A stretch of 64,000 nt of DNA from Alkalihalobacterium chitinilyticum. Lineage in GTDB: Bacteria > Bacillota > Bacilli > Bacillales > Bacillaceae_F. The first letter of the stretch is position 1. Every line of letters begins with the position of its first letter. The notes under the pieces were generated by a model that saw only the letters and a list, made by a program, of their open reading frames with translations, had not been told where the DNA came from and searched no databases. The position numbers and the translations under genes are program-made. The stretch spans positions 1 to 64,000 of the forward strand of contig NZ_JAOTPO010000015.1 of NCBI RefSeq assembly GCF_029028005.1, read 5' to 3'. Shown here one piece after another: positions 28,602 through 37,733 of the stretch.

Positions 28602-28641
28602 AAACCACCTCCTATGGTTAGAGTACCCTAAGAGGTGGTTT
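28602..28641 (-). promoter_or_regulatory. Hairpin sequestering the ribosome site of the 102-residue gene
   Basis: AAACCACCTC at 28602-28611 is the exact reverse complement of GAGGTGGTTT at 28632-28641. In the minus-strand transcript the Shine-Dalgarno would be paired with an upstream anti-sequence. On the plus strand the same hairpin is followed by five T and could act as a terminator. Confidence 0.55.
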
Positions 28642-28654
28642 TTAGCCTTAAAGC

Positions 28655-28925
28655 AGATGTTCAAAAAGTCCGGGAAAAATAGCTACGAATTTCTTCGTTG
28701 CCTTGCTTCTGCGTTGCTCACGTATTAAAAGCATACGCTGCGCTACTCGCACCTGCGTCGCCTCGAACTTCTTTGCTCTTTTTGTCCTCCTTTTTGAACT
28801 TGATTGGAAGCAGATGTTCAAAAAGTGCGGGAATAGCTGCCGAAGATGACCTTCGACTAAGGACCCGCGTCGGCCTCAAGTTGGGGTTCCTCGTTAGAAC
28901 AGCTACAGATAGAACTTACTGAGCG
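28655..28925. repeat. Tandem pair of partial dispersed repeats
   Basis: The word CAGATGTTCAAAAAGT(C/G)CGGGA occurs near 28655 and again near 28808, each starting a GC-richer stretch with internal complementarity (CCTTTTTGAAC near 28790). There is no open frame with a ribosome site. It looks like two degenerate copies of a mobile or REP-like repeat. Confidence 0.55.
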
Positions 28926-28959
28926 TCCCAACCGAACTAGTTATTAGCTGAAGTAAGGT

Positions 28960-29145
28960 TAAGAGGACTGAGAGGCCCTTATTCAAGGAAAAATCGTATT
29001 CATGAGTAGCTAAGCGGACTGAGAAGCCCTTATTTGCTATAAAATAGCTGTTTTGAAGTATAATTAGATCATATAAGGACCTTGGAGTCCGCTAAAGTTC
29101 AAAAAATGTTGTTTTAGCATAAATAAGGGCCTGTGAGTCCGTTAA
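28960..29145. repeat. Complete four-arm repeat element
   Basis: Forward arms at about 28960-28984 (GAGGACTGAGAGGCCCTTAT) and 29011-29036 (GCGGACTGAGAAGCCCTTAT). Reverse arms at 29071-29095 (ATAAGGACCTTGGAGTCCGC) and 29121-29145 (ATAAGGGCCTGTGAGTCCG). Start-to-start spacings are about 51, 60 and 50. Confidence 0.85.
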
Positions 29146-29195
29146 AATGTAATCCGCACAGTTCACCACATATAAAATGGCTTTCCCTGCTTTAA

Positions 29196-29462
29196 TTACA
29201 TCATTTCCTGCAGAAATGAACGAAGCTCTTCTGCATCTTCATCATTCAGCTTGTAAACATGCTCGAGATAACCAGGCTCATCTAAATCGTCTTGGCCGAT
29301 AATTGCAAAACGGTTCGATTGCATGTCTAAAATAAGCTGTTTTCCGTAGTGCCGAGTCGTTTTAACGATGGCGAGATCAAAGCGTTGATTTTCGCCCATA
29401 AAGCTTACATATCGTGTTTTGGTTGATTCTTCATCATCATATAAGAAAAAACGTTCTGCCAT
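29196..29462 (-). CDS. DUF3055 family protein
   Basis: An 88-residue acidic protein of the DUF3055 family of Bacillaceae, function unknown (AERFFLYDDEESTKTRYVSFMG, YGKQLILDMQSNRFAIIG). It starts 13 bases after the glpX stop on the same strand with GAGGTGAT upstream, so it is probably co-transcribed with glpX. Downstream lies a four-arm repeat rather than an obvious terminator. Confidence 0.8.
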   Translation of the reverse strand: MAERFFLYDDEESTKTRYVSFMGENQRFDLAIVKTTRHYGKQLILDMQSNRFAIIGQDDLDEPGYLEHVYKLNDEDAEELRSFLQEMM

Positions 29463-29475
29463 TATTTTATCACCT

Positions 29476-30450
29476 CTATGAGTTATGCATTTGTAAATGC
29501 GGCTTGTATTCTAAATGATGGTGCGCTTTGATATATCGAACGGTCTTTGTTTTGGCACGCATCACGATCGAATCGGTTTCAACTAAATCGCCGCCTAAAA
29601 AGCGGACACCTTGAAGCAATTCCCCAGAAGAGACCCCAGTTGCAGCAAAAATAGCATCGTCGCCACGCACGAGATCATCGAGTGTTAAAATTTGATGTGG
29701 ATCTTCAAGCCCCATTCGTTTGCAACGTTCGTATTCAGCTTCGTCTTGTGGTTTAAGGCGAGCTTGCATGTCACCGCCAAGTGCTTTAATAGCAGCTGCA
29801 GAGATAACACCCTCAGGAGCGCCGCCGATACCGACAAATAGATCAATTCCTGTATGCGGTAATGCTGTAGCGATTGAAGCACCAACATCTCCATCTCCAA
29901 ACAATTTCACACGTGCGCCTTTTTGACGAACTCTTTCAATCAGTTCAGCATGGCGTTCACGTTCTTGGATGATGACGGTTACATCATGAATTCGCTTGTT
30001 TGTCATTTTAGCAATAATATCGATCGTTTTTTCAATCGGATCATCAATGCGGACAAGTCCTGCTGCTTTAGGACCAACAGCGATTTTTTCCATATACATA
30101 TCTGGTGCATGCAGTAATGTTCCTTTATCTGCCACAGCGATAACAGCCATCGCATTCGGATGCCCTTTAGCGACAATACTTGTACCTTCAAGTGGGTCTA
30201 CTGCAATATCGACTTCAGGTCCATTTCCGCTACCAACTTTTTCACCTATATAAAGCATTGGTGCTTCATCTAGTTCCCCTTCACCAATGACAACTTCGCC
30301 TTTGCAATTGACGGAATCAAACATGGCGCGCATCGCTGTGGTAGCCGCATCATCTGCTTCATTTTTCTTCCCGCGGCCAAGCCATTGTGCGGATGCAAGA
30401 GCAGCTGCTTCTGTAACTCGGACGATCTCTAGTGCAAGTTCACGATCCAA
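29476..30450 (-). CDS. glpX: Class II fructose-1,6-bisphosphatase GlpX
   Basis: A 324-residue gluconeogenic fructose-1,6-bisphosphatase of the GlpX family. The metal-binding motifs are [15 protein letters not shown] (about 54-68) and [16 protein letters not shown] (about 80-95); [14 protein letters not shown] and [14 protein letters not shown] are also conserved. It begins with [29 protein letters not shown]-type ribosome site precedes the ATG. The minus-strand pair glpX-DUF3055 sits between yutD and yutE, a location different from the B. subtilis gene as I remember it. Confidence 0.95.
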   Translation of the reverse strand: MDRELALEIVRVTEAAALASAQWLGRGKKNEADDAATTAMRAMFDSVNCKGEVVIGEGELDEAPMLYIGEKVGSGNGPEVDIAVDPLEGTSIVAKGHPNAMAVIAVADKGTLLHAPDMYMEKIAVGPKAAGLVRIDDPIEKTIDIIAKMTNKRIHDVTVIIQERERHAELIERVRQKGARVKLFGDGDVGASIATALPHTGIDLFVGIGGAPEGVISAAAIKALGGDMQARLKPQDEAEYERCKRMGLEDPHQILTLDDLVRGDDAIFAATGVSSGELLQGVRFLGGDLVETDSIVMRAKTKTVRYIKAHHHLEYKPHLQMHNS

Positions 30451-30652
30451 TGTATTCTCCTCCAGTTCTAAAGCTCTTTATATGTTTAGTCATGTTTAAT
30501 CATAACAAAATCAACAATAATAAGGAAATAGTATGGAACAAATATCGAAAAAAATAAATCAAAGTCTAGGATATGAAATGAATATGTTATACTAATGAGG
30601 AGAGATAGTTGGTAGCTTTTATGATAAAAAATAAGAATATCGGGTGATCAAA

Positions 30653-31096
30653 ATGTATTTCGTAGACCGTGAAAAAATTGAAAATACGTTAACTCATATT
30701 GAAGTGTTGCTTAGTAGATACCGAAATCAGTCAACATGGGAGTCAGACATAGAAAAGTTAGCATTAGAAAGAATTGGCCACAATCTAATTGAGTCGATTA
30801 TTGATGTAGGAAATGCTATGATTGACGGGTTTATTATGAGAGACCCCGGGAGTTATGAGGACATTATTGACATTCTCGAAGATGAGAAAGTAGTAGATGC
30901 AAGCGCATCTGAGCAGTTAAGACATGTAATTCGTTTCCGGAAGCCACTCGTACAAGCTTATGTAACGGTTGACCATAGTAAACTTCTCAACATCTTAGAG
31001 GAAAATGTTGAAGCTATTGAAGCGTTCCCAGGAGCTGTACGTCATTATCTTGAGGCAGAGCTAGGACCGGTATCGGCGTTTCTTCCAAAAGAATAG
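30653..31096 (+). CDS. yutE: DUF86/HepT-like protein YutE
   Basis: A 147-residue all-helical protein of the DUF86 family, which includes HepT toxins. In the helix where toxins have R-x(4-6)-H-Y, this sequence reads RKPLVQAY, so the His is replaced and no MntA-type nucleotidyltransferase partner is adjacent. It is therefore probably a non-toxin homologue, as I believe B. subtilis YutE is. ATG 30653 is chosen over GTG 30644 because the family starts MYFVDR and GGGTGAT lies upstream. Confidence 0.85.
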   Translation: MYFVDREKIENTLTHIEVLLSRYRNQSTWESDIEKLALERIGHNLIESIIDVGNAMIDGFIMRDPGSYEDIIDILEDEKVVDASASEQLRHVIRFRKPLVQAYVTVDHSKLLNILEENVEAIEAFPGAVRHYLEAELGPVSAFLPKE

Positions 31097-31394
31097 ACAA
31101 GCATTTAGTGCAAAAAGGCCAAGTTATAGTTAAGATGCTTAAAAAATACAAATATTAAAGAAAAATCATTGAGGCGAGAAAAGTGCTATAAAAATGCACT
31201 GTTTTTCGTCTCTATTTGTATTGGTGAAGTTAGTTGTGTTGAAAGTGTATTGTGAAAATTGATTGATTTTCATCCTCCTAATGCAGGTCTAATTGATGGA
31301 AGTTGTCCTTCTTTTCCTATTTTCTATACATTTTTATTTAAAAATTTACATAATATAATAAATCGAATACAATATAGAGGAAGGTGGTGTTAGG
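31097..31394. other. Intergenic region with a long hairpin
   Basis: An imperfect stem at 31172-31214 (GAGGCGAGAAA with TTTTTCGTCTC and inner GTGC/GCAC) probably ends yutE transcription, although the T-run is weak. No gene is seen. Confidence 0.5.
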
Positions 31395-32039
31395 ATGGAT
31401 AGTACAGCCTCCTCGACTCGAGAGCAAATTTTACAATTGCTAAAAAAACATAAAAGTCTAACGGTTGCTAATCTAGCCAGTCATCTTGGGATTACAGAAA
31501 TGGCTGTGAGAAGACATTTAGGGACGTTAGAAAGAGATAATGTCGTTGAAACGAAAATGGTAAGGCAAGCCATGGGAAGACCTACAACAATGTATTCATT
31601 GTCACAAGAGGGTGAAGAATTATTCCCGCGCAATTATGCTTCACTCACACTAGGCTTCTTAAAAGATATTGAAAAATTAAGCGGTAAACAAATGATAGAT
31701 CAGTTGTTTGAATTACGGAAGCAGCGGATGAAAGAAGAGCTAGAAGATCGCTTTAAAGGCAAAAGTTTTGAGGAGCGGATCAAAGAATTAGCTGACTTTC
31801 AGTCGAATAATGGATATATGGTGGAATGGGAAAAGTCAGATGACGGCACCATCCACTTCAAAGAATACAACTGTCCGATTTCGCAAATTGCCAATGAATA
31901 TCCTGTAGCGTGTGCATGTGAGCAATCCCTGTTTCAAGAGTTGCTAGAAACGAAGGACATCGAATGCGAAACATGTATGGCCATCAACGAAACACCGCAT
32001 TGTTATTATAAAATTAAAGCACCTGAAAACAACGAGTAA
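31395..32039 (+). CDS. Transcriptional regulator with C-terminal cysteine cluster (SufR-like)
   Basis: A 214-residue DNA-binding protein. A winged helix-turn-helix of DeoR/ArsR type is at residues 7-75 (LTVANLASHLGITEMAVRRHLGTLERDNVVE). The C-terminal half carries several Cys (CPISQIANEYPVACACE, then CETCMA and CYYKI), the pattern of SufR-type regulators that bind an Fe-S cluster. Target genes are unknown; yutF lies downstream after a terminator. ATG 31395 follows GAGGAAGGTGG. Confidence 0.8.
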   Translation: MDSTASSTREQILQLLKKHKSLTVANLASHLGITEMAVRRHLGTLERDNVVETKMVRQAMGRPTTMYSLSQEGEELFPRNYASLTLGFLKDIEKLSGKQMIDQLFELRKQRMKEELEDRFKGKSFEERIKELADFQSNNGYMVEWEKSDDGTIHFKEYNCPISQIANEYPVACACEQSLFQELLETKDIECETCMAINETPHCYYKIKAPENNE

Positions 32040-32040
32040 A

Positions 32041-32071
32041 GAAGTATAGCTGAAGCTATACTTCTTTTTTT
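32041..32071 (+). terminator. Terminator after the SufR-like regulator
   Basis: GAAGTATAGC (32041-32050) pairs perfectly with GCTATACTTC (32055-32064) across a four-base loop, followed by seven T. Confidence 0.95.
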
Positions 32072-32112
32072 CACCCATAATGACTATAATAATGATGAAT
32101 TAAAGTACTAAA

Positions 32113-32160
32113 GGTACCAGGCACCTTTAGTGAAGCAGTGGATTAAAGGTGCCTGGTACC
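32113..32160. repeat. GGTACC/GGTGCC palindrome, upstream of yutF
   Basis: GGTACCAGGCACCTTTA (32113-32129) is the exact reverse complement of TAAAGGTGCCTGGTACC (32144-32160), with a 14-base loop. It ends 20 bases before the yutF start codon. Confidence 0.9.
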
Positions 32161-32180
32161 CAACAATAAAAGGGGTTTTT

Positions 32181-32954
32181 ATGAAAAAATATAAGGGTTT
32201 TTTAATTGACTTAGATGGTACGGTATATCGAGGCAAGGAGCGAATTGAAGAAGCGGTGGACTGGATTAATACAATTCATCAATCCGGGCTTCCTTACTTA
32301 TTTGTGACGAATAATTCGTCAAAGACACCTGAGCAAGTGGCTGAAACCTTAAAACAAATGGGGGTTCAGTGTACAAGTGAGCACGTCTTTACGACAAGTA
32401 TGGCGACAGCCAACTATATTGCCCAAGTTGCGTCAGAGCCGAAAGTGTTCATGATTGGTGAAGTTGGCTTAGAACAAGCATTGAAATCGAGAGGGTTAGA
32501 GTTGACGGTAGAAGAAGCAAACGTTGTCGTGATGGGAATTGACCGAGAAGTTACGTATGAGAAGTTTGCGAAGGCTTGCTTACACGTAAGAAATGGAGCG
32601 ACATTTATCTCGACGAACGGAGATAAAGCGATACCGACCGAAAGAGGACTTTTACCCGGGAATGGTTCGCTCACGTCAGTCGTCGCCGTTTCGACTGGAG
32701 TAACCCCAACGTTCATAGGAAAGCCAGAGTCGATTATTATTGAACAGGCTTTAGAACGATTAGGAACGAGTAAAGAAGAGACGTTAATGATTGGCGACAA
32801 CTATGATACAGACATTATGGCTGGTATTCGAGCAGGTATCGATACACTGATTGTACATACAGGAGTTACTTCAAAAGAAGATTTGAAGAAAATGAAAGAT
32901 CAGCCAACCTATTCAGTAGACTCGCTAGCCGAATATGTGTTTGCAGAAGAATAA
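32181..32954 (+). CDS. yutF: HAD-superfamily phosphatase YutF
   Basis: A 257-residue HAD hydrolase of the NagD/p-nitrophenyl-phosphatase subfamily. Motif I is FLIDLDGTVYRG with the nucleophile Asp; motif II is FVTNNSSKTP; the C-terminal motif IGDNYDTDIMAG completes the site. The substrate is probably a small phosphate ester such as a nucleotide or sugar phosphate. ATG 32181 is chosen (AAAAGGGG upstream); the open frame extends back through the palindrome but that part is not coding. A second palindrome follows the gene. Confidence 0.92.
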   Translation: MKKYKGFLIDLDGTVYRGKERIEEAVDWINTIHQSGLPYLFVTNNSSKTPEQVAETLKQMGVQCTSEHVFTTSMATANYIAQVASEPKVFMIGEVGLEQALKSRGLELTVEEANVVVMGIDREVTYEKFAKACLHVRNGATFISTNGDKAIPTERGLLPGNGSLTSVVAVSTGVTPTFIGKPESIIIEQALERLGTSKEETLMIGDNYDTDIMAGIRAGIDTLIVHTGVTSKEDLKKMKDQPTYSVDSLAEYVFAEE

Positions 32955-32973
32955 GGTACCTCTACAAAAAAAC

Positions 32974-33013
32974 GGTACCTGGCACCTTTAGTGTACTAAA
33001 GGTGCCAGGTACC
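32974..33013. repeat. GGTACC/GGTGCC palindrome between yutF and yutG
   Basis: GGTACCTGGCACCTTTAGT (32974-32992) and ACTAAAGGTGCCAGGTACC (32995-33013) form a perfect 19-bp stem. It lies between two converging genes and may serve as their terminator. Confidence 0.92.
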
Positions 33014-33022
33014 AAATAAACA

Positions 33023-33514
33023 TTATTCGCAGTTTGCGGCGCGGTGGGCTAAACGACTAGATGCAGCAGCAGCGATCGCACCGACGATGTCGTCTAAAAA
33101 CGTATGACATTCCTTTGATTCTTTATCATTCAACTTTTCAAGGATGCCTGGCTTTTGTTTATCGATGTATCCGTAATTCGTAAATCCAATTGAACCATAA
33201 ACGTTAACAATGGATAAAGCAATGATTTCATCAACTCCGTAGAGGCCTTCATCACTTTCAATAATACTTAACAGCGGTTCCTCGATTAATTTCTTTTCCG
33301 CTAATTTGTCTAGTTGAATCCCTGTTATAATCGCATTTTGCACTTCTCTTTTAGAAAGGACGCGATCGACATTCAGCTTGCACTCATCAATATCTAAATT
33401 AGGATGATATTTCACTTGTAAAAAATAAACAAGATCGGCAATATCGTCTAAAGTAACCCCGCGTTCTTCCAGAGATTTTCTTGCGACTTCCTCGAGGTTA
33501 TACTCTTCTTTCAT
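33023..33514 (-). CDS. yutG: Phosphatidylglycerophosphatase A family protein YutG
   Basis: A 163-residue protein of the PgpA family (YutG). Visible motifs are FLDDIVGAIAAAASSR near the C terminus and a long helical N-terminal half (LEERGVTLDDIADLVYFLQ). Bacillus members are soluble-looking, and whether they dephosphorylate phosphatidylglycerophosphate is not established. GAGGTGAT precedes the ATG. It converges on yutF and diverges from yutH, as in B. subtilis. Confidence 0.85.
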   Translation of the reverse strand: MKEEYNLEEVARKSLEERGVTLDDIADLVYFLQVKYHPNLDIDECKLNVDRVLSKREVQNAIITGIQLDKLAEKKLIEEPLLSIIESDEGLYGVDEIIALSIVNVYGSIGFTNYGYIDKQKPGILEKLNDKESKECHTFLDDIVGAIAAAASSRLAHRAANCE

Positions 33515-33700
33515 CTACATCACCTCATTCATAATATCAGCAACAGTCTTCAAATAAAATACCCGTATAGTGTTTAGTGTATGTTGCTACTAAAAAAACA
33601 TACTTGTCATAATGACAACGAGCCTAATCTATAGTTACACTTTTTGAAACCTGGGTCATAGACTATATTATGAAGTAGGCTGACGAGGAGTGAATCAAAC

Positions 33701-34738
33701 ATGTTTGAGCGCAATATCTACGACCATTATCAGCTGTACTGTGAGGAACGGTTTATGTTGGGCGATCTTGAAGGGTTTGAAGCGAATCGGGAGTATTACG
33801 TATTTGTGCCTATTGAATTTACAGCAGGCCAATCCATTCAAGACATGATAGTAATGACTGAACATCTAAAAACAACTGGAGAACGTGGCGTAGCTGACAT
33901 TATTCGAACGGTTCATAATCAGGCGGTAGCTTTAGTTGACGGGGTAGATGGATTTTTGTTTAAGCTTCCAAAAAGCGAAGCGGAGTGGAGAGCTGAAGCT
34001 GAAGAAAGTACAGGGCGCTCGCTTGCCTTTTTTCATTATAAGGGCAGTAATATCCAGGCTGCAGCCCAGTCGACGGCTAATTACTATGGGCAATGGAAGT
34101 TTATTTGGGAAAAGAGATTAACACAACTCGAGCAGTGGTACCAAACGATGTTACAGCGGCTGCCGCAAACTGAAGTGGACGATGCCTTTTTAATGAGTTT
34201 TCCTTACTATATGGGACTTACTGAGAACGCCATTCAATTTGTTGCCGATAGTGATATTGATGAACCGTATCGCGGGAATGAACAACCGGTGATATGTCAC
34301 AATTGTTTTACGGACCGATCCTGGCTTACTTCACCGAACACTGCTCAATCCCTGATTAAGCTTCCATCACATTTTATCATCGATCATCCAAGTCGGGATG
34401 TTGCGGAATGGATCAGACACGAATTTCATGGAGAAGAATTTTCAGAGACAAATTTATTAAAGTTTATATATGATTATGAAAGTGTCAAGCCGCTAACTTC
34501 CTACTCATGGAGACTGATTTACGCAAGATTATTATTTCCGTTAAAGTATTTTGAAACGTTAGAAAATTACTACGGAACTCAATTAAAAGAAGAGCGACTG
34601 TATTATGGGGAAAAGTTTTTTCATTTACTTGACCGAGAACAGCGAAATCAAACGTTTTTGTCTGACTTTCATCAGTTAATGGCAAATAGCGAAATGATCA
34701 CACGTGTTCCAAGGGTTGATTGGCTCCAGCAGATATGA
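33701..34738 (+). CDS. yutH: Spore coat protein YutH
   Basis: A 345-residue spore coat-associated protein of the CotS/YutH family, which shares the aminoglycoside-phosphotransferase/kinase fold. Visible family segments are GRSLAFFHYKGS, YYGQWKFIWEKRL, ICHNCFTDRSW in the place of the kinase catalytic HGD loop, and WRLIYARLLFPLKYFE. The catalytic Asp of true kinases is not evident, so it is probably structural. GAGGAGTGA precedes ATG 33701. The next gene starts 32 bases later and may be co-transcribed. Confidence 0.88.
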   Translation: MFERNIYDHYQLYCEERFMLGDLEGFEANREYYVFVPIEFTAGQSIQDMIVMTEHLKTTGERGVADIIRTVHNQAVALVDGVDGFLFKLPKSEAEWRAEAEESTGRSLAFFHYKGSNIQAAAQSTANYYGQWKFIWEKRLTQLEQWYQTMLQRLPQTEVDDAFLMSFPYYMGLTENAIQFVADSDIDEPYRGNEQPVICHNCFTDRSWLTSPNTAQSLIKLPSHFIIDHPSRDVAEWIRHEFHGEEFSETNLLKFIYDYESVKPLTSYSWRLIYARLLFPLKYFETLENYYGTQLKEERLYYGEKFFHLLDREQRNQTFLSDFHQLMANSEMITRVPRVDWLQQI

Positions 34739-34770
34739 GAAGATCATTACAAAAAGGCAGGAATCAATAC

Positions 34771-35751
34771 ATGAAGCCATACGTTTTTATTACGAGAAAA
34801 ATTCCAGAACAACTACTTACCGAGCTATACGAAATGGCTGAAGTCAAGATGTGGGAGCATGAAGATGTCCCCGTTCCAAATAACATTTTAAAAGAAGAGC
34901 TAGAACGAGCTGACGCGGTATTTTCACTCGTCTCTGATCCAATAGGTTCCGAACAACTCTCAAACTGCCCTAATTTAAAAGTAATCGCCAATATGGCCGT
35001 AGGATATGACAATATTGATGTCCGGCTTGCAACGAGCAAAGGAATTGTCGTTGGTCACACACCGGACGTACTGACAGATACAACAGCTGATTTAACTTTC
35101 GCACTGTTACTTGCAACAGCACGCCGAATTCCTGAGGCCGCAAGCTATGTTAAGAACGACGAATGGAGCCAGTGGAGTCCCTATTTACTTGCCGGAACAG
35201 ATGTCCATCATAAAACGATTGGAATTGTCGGGATGGGGCGGATTGGTGAAGCTGTTGCGAGGCGCGCCAAAGGTTTCGATATGAATATTTTATATCACAA
35301 CCGCTCAAGAAAAGCAGTGGCTGAACAAGAAATAGGCGCACAGTATTGTACATTTGAAGAGTTATTGAAACAATCCGATTATGTCGTCTGTTTGGCACCG
35401 CTCACACCAGAAACGAAGGAAATATTCAATGCAAAGGCGTTTCAGCAAATGAAGGATTCTGCGATTTTTATTAATGCATCAAGAGGCGGATTAGTTAACG
35501 AGTCTGACCTTGAAGAAGCACTGAAAAACGGTGTTATAAAAGGGGCAGGACTAGATGTTTTTGCCAAAGAACCGATTCGAGTCAACCATCCGCTAGTGCA
35601 GCTGCCAAACGTTGTCGCGATCCCTCATATTGGTAGCGCAACCGTGGAAACGAGAGATGCAATGGTCAAAATGACGGTGCAAAATATTGTTCGATCCTTA
35701 AAAGGAGAACAACCGATTGCAGCGGTTAATTTAAAAGAATTAGGAGTTTAG
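34771..35751 (+). CDS. D-isomer-specific 2-hydroxyacid dehydrogenase (glyoxylate reductase-like)
   Basis: A 326-residue NAD(P)-dependent dehydrogenase. The Rossmann motif is GIVGMGRIGEAVARRAKGF (about 149-167). The catalytic Arg is in NASRGGLVNE, the Glu in DVFAKEPI and the His in PHIGSAT. This is the glyoxylate/hydroxypyruvate/2-ketogluconate reductase group rather than SerA, as there is no ACT domain. ATG 34771 has AAAAAGGCAGGA upstream. A tiny DUF1450 gene starts one base after its stop. Confidence 0.9.
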   Translation: MKPYVFITRKIPEQLLTELYEMAEVKMWEHEDVPVPNNILKEELERADAVFSLVSDPIGSEQLSNCPNLKVIANMAVGYDNIDVRLATSKGIVVGHTPDVLTDTTADLTFALLLATARRIPEAASYVKNDEWSQWSPYLLAGTDVHHKTIGIVGMGRIGEAVARRAKGFDMNILYHNRSRKAVAEQEIGAQYCTFEELLKQSDYVVCLAPLTPETKEIFNAKAFQQMKDSAIFINASRGGLVNESDLEEALKNGVIKGAGLDVFAKEPIRVNHPLVQLPNVVAIPHIGSATVETRDAMVKMTVQNIVRSLKGEQPIAAVNLKELGV

Positions 35752-35752
35752 A

Positions 35753-35974
35753 ATGGCTCATCAAATGGAATGTTGTTTTATAAATCGATTAAACGGCAGC
35801 GAAGCCATCTTTTCAAAGCTGGAAAAACGGCCGAACGTCAAGGTCGAAACGTTCAATTGTATTGGAAATTGCCATCAGTGCTCCGAGGAATTTCACTGCG
35901 TGCTGAATGGAGAGCGATTAAGAGCATCAACACCTGAGCAACTATATGAGATCATTATAGAAAAGCTGAAATAA
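35753..35974 (+). CDS. DUF1450 small cysteine protein
   Basis: A 73-residue protein related to DUF1450/YuzB. The motif NCIGNCHQC and further Cys near the N terminus (ECCF) and middle (HCV) suggest a small thioredoxin-like, Fe-S or zinc-binding protein. It begins right after the upstream dehydrogenase with TAGGAG as ribosome site, so the two form an operon. A second DUF1450 protein is encoded at 42825-43064. Confidence 0.8.
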   Translation: MAHQMECCFINRLNGSEAIFSKLEKRPNVKVETFNCIGNCHQCSEEFHCVLNGERLRASTPEQLYEIIIEKLK

Positions 35975-36015
35975 GGGGCAAGGGACGGCGATAAAGGCTG
36001 TCCTTGCTTTTTTGT
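35975..36015 (+). terminator. Terminator after the DUF1450 gene
   Basis: GCAAGG...GACGGC pairs with GGCTGTCCTTGC with one bulge around a GATAAA loop, followed by TTTTTTG. Confidence 0.75.
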
Positions 36016-36063
36016 ATGAAAAAATATCGCTCTACATATAGCATGAATGACACAAGAATAAAC

Positions 36064-36166
36064 AGTTACGCCGAATATTTGAAATTGCGCCGATAAATCG
36101 TGAGTTACGCCGATATATTTGAAACTGCACCGATAAATCGCCAGTTACACCGATAATTGAAATGCG
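36064..36166. repeat. Tandem repeat of 40-bp units (about 2.6 copies)
   Basis: Units start GTTACGCC at 36064, 36104 and 36144 (the last truncated). Each unit consists of two related 20-base halves containing CCGATA. The rest of 36016-36438 is AT-rich and contains only the hom leader. Confidence 0.85.
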
Positions 36167-36438
36167 TAGATTTTTTAAGATCACAAGACCTTTACTAACC
36201 TCTTCTAGCCTACCCTATTTGTAATTTAACTGCCCCCATAACCATTAAGTTCATATTGTTCATCAATTCTTTATAATCGAAAGCACCACAATATGTTAGA
36301 ATTATTTTAATTGAAAAATAATTCAAATAAACCCTTGTAAATGAGTGGCAGTAGAATTATAATGTCCATTATAGATATACATTTGTTTATTCTGAATACA
36401 CATATAAAGGATAAAACCTATGTTGAGGAGTGGGGAAT

Positions 36439-37731
36439 GTGAACGGAATTTCAATTGGTTTACTTGGCCTAGGAACAGTCGGTACGGGGGTCATTAAAAT
36501 TGTAGAAGGACACCAAGAAGAATTAATGCATCAAGTAGGGTGTCCAGTGACGGTAGGTAAAGTACTTGTGCGTTCCCTTGATAAAAAGAGAGATGTAGAA
36601 ATCGATGAAAATAAATTAACCGAGAACCCTGAAGAGGTTATTGATAACCCAAATATTGACGTAGTCATTGAAGTCATGGGGGGAGTAAAAGAAGCAAAAG
36701 CCTATATTGTTCGCTCATTGCAAAATAAAAAACATGTCGTAACCGCCAATAAAGATTTAATGGCACTGCATGGTGCAGAGTTATTAAAGATTGCTCAAGA
36801 AAATGGTTGCGATTTGTATTATGAAGCAAGTGTAGCAGGTGGGATTCCGATCATTCGCAGTTTATCAGAAGGGTTAGCTTCTGATCGAATTACAAAAATG
36901 ATGGGGATCGTCAACGGAACGACGAATTTCATTTTAACGAAAATGAGTAAGCAAGGCAGTTCCTATGAAGACGTTTTAAAAGAAGCACAAGAATTAGGTT
37001 TTGCTGAAGCGGACCCTACGTCAGATGTTGAAGGCCTTGATGCAGCAAGGAAGATGGCCATCTTAGCCACATTAGGCTTCTCAATGAACGTAAAACTTGA
37101 GGATGTCGTTGTACGCGGGATTACGACCATTACACAAGAAGATCTTCATTATTGTGATCAGCTCGGCTATACAATGAAATTAATCGGGTTAGCGCACCGA
37201 AGTGATGGAAGAGTGGAAGTGAGTGTTCAACCGACGTTATTACCGACTGAACATCCATTAGCAGCCGTTAATGATGAGTTCAATGCGGTTTACGTGTACG
37301 GCGAGGCAGTAGGCGAGACGATGTTCTACGGACCTGGAGCGGGGTCCCTACCGACAGCAACAGCGATCGTATCTGACCTTGTGACAGTGATGAAAAATAT
37401 GCGACTAGGAGTAACAGGACGAAATGTCATTGCTCCACTTTATCATAAAGAATTAAAGACAGACGAAGAAATTCAATCGAAGTACTTTTTGCGTTTACAT
37501 GTTGTGGATAAGGCCGGAACATTTTCGGCGATTACATCACTGTTTGCAGAACACGGTGTAAGTTTTGAGAAATTATTACAATTACCAATCAAGGAAGCAG
37601 ATCTAGCTGAAATTATTATTATTACGCATACGACAAGTAAAAAAACGTACGAAGACATTTACCAAGCGCTAAATCAACTGGATGTTGTTCAATCTGTTGA
37701 AAGTAGTTACCGTGTTGAGGGAGGAAAATAA
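36439..37731 (+). CDS. hom: Homoserine dehydrogenase
   Basis: A 430-residue enzyme reducing aspartate semialdehyde to homoserine. The NAD(P) motif is [11 protein letters not shown] at the N terminus. [39 protein letters not shown] and [18 protein letters not shown] mark the catalytic domain. A C-terminal ACT domain (about 350-430, [27 protein letters not shown]) probably confers feedback inhibition by threonine. GTG 36439 is chosen since GAGGAG sits 8 bases upstream; an in-frame GTG at 36430 overlaps it. It heads hom-thrC-thrB. Confidence 0.96.
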   Translation: MNGISIGLLGLGTVGTGVIKIVEGHQEELMHQVGCPVTVGKVLVRSLDKKRDVEIDENKLTENPEEVIDNPNIDVVIEVMGGVKEAKAYIVRSLQNKKHVVTANKDLMALHGAELLKIAQENGCDLYYEASVAGGIPIIRSLSEGLASDRITKMMGIVNGTTNFILTKMSKQGSSYEDVLKEAQELGFAEADPTSDVEGLDAARKMAILATLGFSMNVKLEDVVVRGITTITQEDLHYCDQLGYTMKLIGLAHRSDGRVEVSVQPTLLPTEHPLAAVNDEFNAVYVYGEAVGETMFYGPGAGSLPTATAIVSDLVTVMKNMRLGVTGRNVIAPLYHKELKTDEEIQSKYFLRLHVVDKAGTFSAITSLFAEHGVSFEKLLQLPIKEADLAEIIIITHTTSKKTYEDIYQALNQLDVVQSVESSYRVEGGK

Positions 37732-37733
37732 TT

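Noticed and set aside
30653-31096. HepT/MntA toxin-antitoxin system
   Set aside because: The catalytic His is missing and no nucleotidyltransferase antitoxin gene is adjacent.
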